DNA of 64,000 nucleotides, from assembly GCF_000149955.1 (NCBI RefSeq), contig NC_030994.1, positions 1,342,151 to 1,406,150 on the forward strand, read 5' to 3'. This stretch comes from Fusarium oxysporum f. sp. lycopersici 4287 (Eukaryota > Ascomycota > Sordariomycetes > Hypocreales > Nectriaceae). Positions 56,161 to 64,000 of this stretch are shown piece after piece (position 1 is the stretch's first letter; the number at the start of each line of letters is the position of its first letter). The notes beneath the pieces were generated by a model. The model was not told where the DNA came from. It made no database searches and worked only from the letters and a program-made list of their open reading frames with translations. A program made the translations under genes and the position numbers.

Positions 56161-59100
56161 CTATTGCTCCTGCTTTGGTGTCTCTGACTCTGACTTTACT
56201 TGCTGTTGCTCAGGCTGTACTTGCTCGAGCTGTACAGGCGATATCACTGCCGGCTGTTCAGTGGCCTGGGCTGGCTTTTCTTCTGCTTTTGGCTCCTGTG
56301 ACAGCAGGGGCTGTGGCTGTTCCTGAGCGTGTTTCGGTTCCTCCGCCTGCGGTTGCGTGGTTACAGAAGCAACGGTCGGGACGGGAGTTGATGTTGTTGC
56401 AGCGGCCGGTGGCGTGTCAACATCGAGCATAGAAATGATTTTCTGAGGTGTCTGGGGGCTTTGCGGCTTTTGAGATTCTGTCTGAAGTTTAGGTTCAACT
56501 GGAGATTGAGTCTGTTCCTGAACTGGAGGCTGGGCTGGAGTTGTCGGTTGAGGTTGAGGTTGAGCCTGGACCTGAGCCGGTGGAGGAGCTTGCGCTTGAG
56601 GATGGGTTGGCTGAACAGGTGATGTGGGCTCAGGTTGAACCATTGAAACTGTGGCTGTCTGAGGAATTTGTGCCGTTGTGGGAGCCGGACCCAGTGCTGG
56701 ACCGGGAGCTGCAGCCGGGTTAGAGGCAACAGCTGGAGCACCAGCTATTGCTGCAAGTGAAGCATGTTGCGTTGGCTCATCTCTTCTAATTTCCAAACTC
56801 TTTCCTCGGGGTTGGAAGCTTGAGGCGCCCAGGCCGGGACGGTCTGCCGGAGGAGGAGACTTATTCCTCCTTTGTTCCGCACTCTCTTTTGCTTCACGGT
56901 ATTTGTTCCTGATCCATCCTATGGGACCCTTGGAATCACTTTCTCTGCCCGGATCGAAGCTACCCTGTCCCTCGCTCACCATGTAAGGTCGGTCAGAGCT
57001 CTCGCTCTTTCGAGGCCTATGACTGGAACTTGATATTGATAGGTTGCTGACATCGCCATTGTCGTTCTGCCCAAGGGCAAGGCGTGGTGAGGTGAGACCG
57101 GCAGAGGAGCCGTTGTCAGCATTCTTACTCCTCGACAACCGCCAACGCTTCTTTCGTTCTTTTTCTGCTTGATCAACAGTGCTGACAGACTGCTCGTCAA
57201 GAATTTGATCCAAGTCCGAGCCTTCGTTAAAAGATGAGTGCAGAGACGTTGGTGGTGACTTTTTCGACTTCAGTGTATTATCTGGGTGCAGGCTCTGGTT
57301 TGATGACGCTTGAGATGCCCTAGGAGTGTGCTCAGATGAAACATCACTCTTTTGCTGCGTCAGAGAAGCAGGATGTGCGAGTGAAGTTTCTTGAGGATTT
57401 TGCCCATGTGACGGTCGATCATGTAGTTCTTGCTGCTGCTCCAATGCTTCTCGGTGTTGTTCTTCGGGAATCGGGGCTGGTTGTTGCGGCAATGCCTGAG
57501 TTCCAGATTCATACTGCTGAGCATGTTCCATTGGGTTGGCCAGTTCTGCCCCAGGAGATGACGCAGCATTCGGATGTGTGTATGTCAAAGAGGCAGCAGA
57601 ACTCTGGGCACTTGGGTTTAAGCTTCCTGGTATCCTCTTCTTCTTCAGTTTGTTAGGCTGTCTCTTGTCACCGGTATCGGTGTTGGGTGTGCTACGGAAG
57701 ATGTTGGGAAGATTGCGCTCCTTGGATGGTGTGGAGGACTCCTGCGGCACTTCTAGTAGTCTCTCGTGACTACGGCCTGTTACAGGAGCCTTCGTTGGTG
57801 TGAGGTAACCGCCAGATATGAAGTCAGATGACCTTGTCGATTGGGGAGATTGTTCTATGCTCTCTGTGGGGTTGACTTGTGTCAAAGGTTCTAGATGGGC
57901 GGGAGAACGAGGCCCTGACCCATCAGACCTCTGAAAGCGGCCAGCACCAATGGCAGGAGATTTCTTGGATGGCACGGTGTTGCTTCTGGCCAATCCACCT
58001 GTCGTCGGCGTAGCTGTCAAGGCTGGACTATTGGGCGTTGAGCTTCCGTCATTCCTGGAGTTCCGTGACGACACGGATCGGTTTCTTCGAAGCTTGCCAT
58101 CTCGCCGCACACTGTTGGCGCCTGCACTCGCATTGGACGCCGATCGGCCCAGACTTGTCTTTCGAGTAGGCTGAGGGGTGAGAGGACCACTAGGTGTGCC
58201 AGACTCCACCTCTTTCTTGGTCTTTTCATCAGCAGCGGTGCCCTGCATACCAATAAGGAAGTGATCCTGGTTCTCGATCAAGAAAATGATAACACATTGG
58301 TTCAGTCGGTATTCCTCGGGAGCCATGGCATGTGCTGGGTGAGACAGCATGCCTGGCTGGAAGATGGCAGCCAGATTTTGTGAGTTCATGCGATTCTCGT
58401 CCGCCTTGGCAGCGAAAACCGCGAGAAGGTCGAGAATGTAGAGAAGTAGCTGTCGGTTCAAGGGCGGTAGCTCCGTGATGAGTCGCTGGTACTGCAAGAT
58501 GGCTGCTTTCTCGTTGAAATTTTCGACGAACTGAGGCCCCTCTACGTCACCTACAGCTTGCTTGGTTGCGCCTCGGAGGGGGTCGCGGAACTTCTCGTAT
58601 AGATCGAGGGGAACGACGGGTTCGGGGAGGTCGTTGAGATATCGTCGCAGAACGTTGGCAGCATCGTGTACAGTGTATCCATCCCAGACGAGACCCTTCC
58701 CGTATCTATCAGGTGAGTCGAATATGGTCTTAAGCTCCTTTATTCTCTTTTCCGATCCGCTAAGCCGGAATATTCCTTCGACATGGGTAGCTGAAAGGAA
58801 GCGTCAGCACAATTTCCCTGTCAGTCAGGCCAAGGGAACCAACCTTTTTCTTTGAGGAAGACGCCACATTTTGCGACGACAATGGGAACATAGCCGTAGA
58901 TGTAACTCTGTCCATTTTCATCGATGAGCGAGATGGCGACGTTGGCATATGTAATACTTTGCCGCAAAGGCACTCCGAAGATGCCTTGGGGACGGGTTTC
59001 TGAAAATACGCAAGTTAGAGATCAGACATAAGAAGTGGGGGAGCAAAGCTATGTGCATATTGACTTCGTGACTGTGAGCATTGTATGTGCAACAGATTCA

Positions 59101-59400
59101 GTTGTGATCAGCCGTAGGCGCTGTGGCCCGAAGTATTCAAAACCGTCGAAAAGCGTATCGCGACAGGTGATAGCAACGAAACCATGTTGCTTTATGACGT
59201 TCTGACTCGAAGCTCGGCATGGTTGCGCAGTGAAGAGTGGAGGAGGGAGATATCTTACCCTGGGGTTCCTGGTGCTTCGAAGGCAGCTTGAAACCCTTCC
59301 ACCATGATTTGAGATCGCGCTTGCTGGGCGGGGATGCTGCATTGTTGATTTGAAGAGCCGGCTGGTTGGCCTGGTTAGGGTTCGAGGCGGCGGACGTCAT
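56161..59400 (-). CDS. RhoGAP protein of the Sac7/Bag7 class
   Basis: Three exons (59400-59259, 58999-58844, 58790-56161) give 975 residues with consistent phase. After a basic N-terminus (KRDLKSWWKGFKLPSKHQ) comes the RhoGAP domain from about residue 53 (GIFGVPLRQSITYANVAISL, then YGYVPIVVAKCGVFLKEK). The arginine finger is in EGIFRLSGS (Arg 108), followed by LPEPVVPLDLYEKF and NSQNLAAIFQPGMLSHP. The domain is nearly identical in order to yeast Sac7 and Bag7, which stimulate GTP hydrolysis by Rho1 in cell-wall and actin control. The C-terminal 650 residues are disordered, rich in Ser, Pro and Gln, with many short PTP/PQPQ repeats. The first intron, 259 nt, is unusually long and might hide a small exon. 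Confidence 0.9.
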
Positions 59401-62400
59401 GGCGAAAGGCTGCGCGTGCCGAGAGCGAGAGCGACGATTGCGAAAGCGAAAGCGTAGAAGAATATGAGGTTGACGTGACGAGGGACACTACAGCTGGGCC
59501 GGCCCAGTTGCCAGAGTCACGATGGCTGGGCCTCAACCTCAATAGAGGTCGAGCGAGGATGCGGCGACAAGGTGCGCTGAAGCGGTGACCCGGAGCCGTG
59601 CTATAATACAGAGGCCCGGTTCAGAGAGGCGGGCGGGAGGGTGAGGAAAAGGTCTCGACTCGACCGATGCCGATAGGCGACAGCAGGATGGAAATGGCGA
59701 TGCGATGCGAGGCTAGAGATCAGGAGCTAGAAATCAAAGCCTTGAGCTGGGGAAGCTCAAGCGAGCAAGCGAGCGAGGGAGTCGATGGCAACAGTGTGCG
59801 CGCCAGTCTAGGATGAGACAGATCGGTCGATGATTGGTAGCGTCAAGGGCGTTAGAGCGGTACAACAGTAGTAGTGTAGGGCGTCAAGGCGTTAGGCGCT
59901 GGCTTGGTTCAGTTCACTTGTGTCTGGTAATCCAAATCCAAATCCTTGGCTCTGAGGCACGGGTTCGGGCGTAAGCAAGAATCGTGAAGGCAAAAATAGT
60001 GAGTGAGTGAGTGCGATGTGATGGTGACGAGGTGAGGCGATAAAGAAAGGAACGGCAAGAGACGCTTCGAGCGGGTCAAGGCTGTAAATTATCGCTCAAG
60101 TCAATGATTGTCACGTCGTAGCAATAGAGGAGCAGAGCAGAGCAGAGCAGTTGGTGGCATCAAGAGCCAGCGAGCGAGTGAACGGGAGGGAGTAAGATTA
60201 AAGAAATCCAATCCAATTGATGTGAGGCGGGGGACTTGGGAGCGAAAGCCACTATTGTAGGTACCCGTAGCGTAGCGTAGTAGTGCTGGGTCTGGGGAGG
60301 ACAATTGTGTCCAGGTACAGTACATACAGGGAGTTGGGGGTACCGGTTCGCAGGGAAATGATAGACAGAGACAAAGGATTGCGTTGTAAGACTACCTTAG
60401 GTAGGCAAGATACAAAGGCCAAGAGAAAACTGAGTATCTTATCAGCCTTTAAGTAAGACTCGACTGACTCGGTGATTATAAGGGTATCGCTTCGATATGT
60501 TGTGTGGAGTTGAGGTTAATTCTGCAATAGGAATTGCAAGAGAATGCAGATGCAGCACTGCATAGCTTCTAATTATGTATTCATATGCAGGTAGCAAAAC
60601 AAACCAGCTCTGGCAGGTACCTCTGCGTCTTTGCCTCTCAAATGCTTGACGGCGAATGTCAGGCCAGTATCGAAACAAGTGGAAACGGTCTGCTGTAAGT
60701 GGGAGCAGGCAGGGGAAGAACCTAGACACGCGATAGTTACTTGGTGGGTGGGCTTATTTGCACTGAAACAGAGTGTACCCGATGGACAATAACAAGCTCT
60801 GTTAACGTGTGTAATTAGGGCAACCAAATTGGGACGAAAGCGAATGACCAAACGAACGAACGAGCGTGAATGTGAACAAGCGAGAGCGGGAAGTGGGAAG
60901 ATGGACAAGGACAAGGATGATGATAGAGACAAGATTGCGAGAGGGGAGGAGAAATACGAGAATGGGAATGCAGGTCGAGTTTAGTTATCCGTTCGTACAT
61001 AAACTTTCAATAGTTAGACGATGCAATGGGACCCATCTCAAATCACTCTTTTTTTTTTTTTTTCTTCAGGTACATCGTCCGGTGTTGGTAAACTCTGAAT
61101 CTCCCTTTAAACTTAATTGTCAACGACGGACGTTATGAAGACCTAATATCGTTGTCAATATCAGTGAATATCCATCCGTGCAGTTGTATACAAGGCATCT
61201 TGGATGCCCGTCTACGTTGGATCTGCTACTACCCATCTTCAGCCAATCCAACCTTTCTGCAGTATCGAATCTCTAATAAAAGAACTGTCACGTATAGAAT
61301 AGTCAGATATTAATTGATAAATCCACAGAGTCGACCACCCAACGCCGCAAGCGGTTGCTGTTGGTGGATACTTTTGGCGCAAGCAATTGCGTTGTGGGCA
61401 TGGAGATTTACCAGGATTCAAGCTTGGAACACGATCAGTTAAATTGATCACATCACTGGCTCAATCTGCCCTGTTCTGCCCTACAAGTTACAACGGTAAC
61501 AGATCTCTCCACAGTGACGAGGTATTGTCGATCACAACTCTAGGGGGATACACCCGTCGATAACTTGTTGAAGCAGCTCTTATCAGTCACTGTTGAGAGA
61601 GACTCTGAGTCACTCAAAGAAAAAGGCCCTGGACTCTCAGCTGAAACCACTACTGCAACTCGACAACACCAACGAACCATAAACCATGGATGATATCCCG
61701 GCACTAAACATCAGAACTTGGCTTATCCGTGGTCTGCAGTCTGCACTCCCAAAAAAGAACTGTTAATCTTAGTTGGATGCCTCCACTGTTGAGGACGCTC
61801 TGGAGTCTCTGTCACCGTCTCGATCTACAGGGCTGTTTATGTTGACTGTCCAAATCGAGACTCTTTTCATTTCGACTCTGAAGCTAAGACCCTAGTCTCA
61901 CTTGGTGCACCAACAGACTATATCTTGTATAGAGAATGGAATTTGGGTAATAAAACGGATCAGCTCCATGTTTACCTTTTAGACTAGACAGCTGAGACCT
62001 CTTAGCTGATGTACAGTACGTACTTCTCTTTGATTTAGGTACCTTAGGCATGCATGGTTGGCATTGACACAAGGGACTGGCGACTGATGGATGTTTCCAT
62101 GTTTGGCATGTACATCTCCAAGGACGTTGAAAGATTGCAACCATCACACGTCAGTCTTTCGCCTCTCTTGAATCCTCTCTGTGTTCTGATTCGTCGCCTA
62201 TCTCATGCTTCAGTTTTGTAGATATCGGCGAGTAACAGAAGTTCTGAAAGCATAACCCCCCTTGTATACAGCCCATGCTATACCTTAGTTTCTTTCACGT
62301 CAGGTTATAGTTCATGTACCTCCAATTTGTACGTCCTTCTTTGAGCAAAGGCATATATATCTTGGTCATTGACGTCTATCTTATTGCACATCAAACACTA

Positions 62401-63131
62401 GGCACCATACATGGACTGCGCCTCATCCAATCCCGACCCAACTGCACTTGTCAGACGAGGTGCCGCGCCGATCAGTGTTTCATGTTTTTTGCCATCAATT
62501 GAAAACATAAGAATAGCAATTGCCATGCTTACCTCCAACGTTTGTCTCGTTTTGGTCAGCTGAGTTACGTGGTGAGCTGTAGATGTGTGGATCTGCAGAG
62601 CATTGGAGGGGGGTAGCTAAGCGGAGAGGTGCTCACATGGCAGTCTCTCAGTAGATGGTTGTCTAAGTCCTCTCAGTAACCGTAACTGACAAGAATAGTA
62701 ATGGCTGTTATCAAGTGTACGTAGGTCTTCAGCTGGTCAAAGAAGCTCAACTCCACTATCATGGGTACCTAGCTACGTCAGAAGCTCCCACCAGAGCAAA
62801 CGCTGCAATATCAGAATAAGCATTCAACAATGAAATTGCTCCAGAACTGTAGAAGAAAGATTGAAACCAACATACTGATGTATCACACGAGTCTGAATAG
62901 CGTCACTATAATAAACGGGAATAACAGTTGTGGTGCATTTAAAGCTCAGCCAATCCGGGGTAAAACGATAATGCGATCCCGCCGATAAGCCCAACCCGGC
63001 CGAGTCCCGAGCTCTCTAGCCTGCTTATCTCAAAATTTCAGTCTCCATATCAAACCGACAACGTCAATCCACCTCGACAAGCCTTATAACCTCGATTTCA
63101 TCAACCACATCACCCCCCTTAAACCGTCAAA
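59401..63131. other. 3.7-kb region without recognisable genes
   Basis: This stretch lies between the divergent RhoGAP (-) and Tim9 (+) genes. It includes GCGAG/GAGCA short repeats (59750-59780 and 60129-60150), a GTGA run near 60000, and a T-run at 61050-61064. I see no supported coding region. The ATG at 61686 leads to a short frame only. Long leaders or non-coding RNA may occupy part of it. Confidence 0.45.
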
Positions 63132-63516
63132 ATGGATATGTAAGTCTCTTCATGCTCGATTTATGTCACCAAGTCACAATTCTAATCAACATGTTCCAAT
63201 CATAGGCTTTCCGCAGCTGAGCAGCGCACTCTTGAGCAGCGCATGCAGAAGCGCCAGGTCAAGGAGTTTATGGGTGTATGTACCCCAAACGAGTATTGCG
63301 TTCGAATTGTTGCTGACGAACTTGTCTTAGGCATTTGGTGGTCTTGTTGAGCACTGCTTCATGTCCTGTGTCGATGACTTCACCTCAAAGGCCATCTCAA
63401 CCCGAGAAAGTGGCTGCATCAACCGATGCGTTCAGAAGTGGATGGCTTCTCAACAGCGCATCAGCGACCGCTTCCAAGAGCACAACGCCCAGCTCACAGC
63501 TCAGATGAACAAATAA
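63132..63516 (+). CDS. TIM9: Mitochondrial import inner membrane translocase subunit Tim9
   Basis: Three exons (63132-63139, 63206-63275, 63331-63516) give 87 residues. The first exon has only 8 bases and splits a Met codon. The protein shows the twin CX3C motifs of small Tim chaperones (HCFMSCVDDF and GCINRCVQKW), with helices around them and the Tim9-type EQRMQKRQVKEF before the first motif. Tim9 and Tim10 form the hexameric chaperone in the intermembrane space that escorts carrier proteins to TIM22. All four cysteines needed for the two disulfides are present. The tiny first exon makes the gene easy to miss. Confidence 0.94.
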
Positions 63517-64000
63517 ACGCGAAATACTCGAGAGACGAGACATGTACGATTAGCAAGGAGGACGACAAGGGGAAATACACACAAAATCTGTTCTGTTGAT
63601 ATCAGATGTGCTCCGGATTATATATGAGATCGAAAAGACGGAACGCTGTTTATGACCATGATACGCCGTGTGGCTAGGTCTCATGGCACCAGATGCACTT
63701 GTATATTATTACGGGCTACAGGCATGAGGCGCTTGGGCTTAAGCTGTCACCATGGAATGAATTTATAACCCATTCTTACTCATTTCTGATGTCCCTTCTC
63801 GCCCTTGCAACACAACTTCACAAGGCAGCAAGCATTTCGTGATCGCAAATCTTATTACAGACCGGCGAGCCGGTTCACAGGATAGATCGGTTTGTGTCAA
63901 CGAAATCAAATGAAGTCTCTCTTATGCCATTCCGCAATGCGTACATCCTATTCCAACGCCCTTGACCTAAGATACTTATAATATACACCTTGATGATTAT
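63517..64000. other. 3' flank of Tim9
   Basis: No further gene is seen up to the right edge of the window. Confidence 0.4.

Noticed and set aside
61321..61445. Possible tRNA-like segment (GATTCAAGC near 61415)
   Set aside because: No cloverleaf can be drawn and there is no A-box at the right spacing. No tRNA was found elsewhere in the window.
1..64000. Transposons, RIP-degraded repeats, CRISPR arrays, or a biosynthetic gene cluster
   Set aside because: No transposase, reverse transcriptase, long terminal repeats, large direct repeats, or polyketide/peptide synthetase genes are visible; the short tandem repeats are simple microsatellites.

Overview
This window is nuclear chromosomal DNA from a filamentous ascomycete, most likely a Sordariomycete close to Fusarium. 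That placement is an inference. It rests on dense single genes without operons, many introns of about 48-60 nt with GTAAGT/GTACGT donors and CTAAC/CTGAC branch sites, a single dispersed 5S rRNA gene, and fungal protein architectures (Set2, Atg1, Zn2Cys6-type clusters). Three runs of N (2647-2746, 17780-18082, 27490-27707) are assembly gaps. Each lies in or beside low-complexity coding sequence.

Layout, left to right: the 3' end of a SUMO-activating enzyme subunit (Aos1, +); a large RG-rich nuclear protein of unknown function (-), whose 3' part is disturbed by a gap, a frameshift and an in-frame TAG; 25S rRNA methyltransferase Bmt5 (+); histone H3K36 methyltransferase Set2 (-); a D-Ala-D-Ala-ligase-like ATP-grasp enzyme with a possible mitochondrial presequence (-); a small gene interrupted by a gap (+); GABA aminotransferase (-); a CLC chloride/proton exchanger (-); SSU processome protein Sas10/Utp3 (+); Golgi tether subunit Cog1 (+); a divergent 5S rRNA gene (+); a peroxisomal-type enoyl-CoA isomerase (-); RNA polymerase I subunit Rpa49 (-); the 25-residue ribosomal protein eL41 (-); an FHA-domain protein kinase (+); a protein with a C-terminal Zn2Cys6-like cluster (-); autophagy kinase Atg1 (-); about 5.9 kb without recognisable genes; ornithine aminotransferase (-); GPI mannosyltransferase Gpi10 (+); a Sac7-type RhoGAP (-); about 3.7 kb without recognisable genes; and Tim9 (+).

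The genes are mostly core housekeeping functions. Five of them serve ribosome production: Bmt5, Sas10, 5S rRNA, Rpa49 and eL41. Two are PLP aminotransferases feeding glutamate metabolism. There is no recognisable mobile element, CRISPR array, tRNA or secondary-metabolite cluster.

The most interesting signal is in the FHA kinase gene. Every splice junction and kinase motif is intact, but codon 122 is a TAG where the end of the FHA domain would be expected to carry a tryptophan. Changing UAG to UGG is what fungal A-to-I mRNA editing does during sexual development, so this is a candidate edited (conditionally functional) gene. A second in-frame TAG joins two coding-looking stretches near 2212. 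The 5S rRNA gene differs from the usual fungal 5S at many helix positions, but the changes compensate each other.
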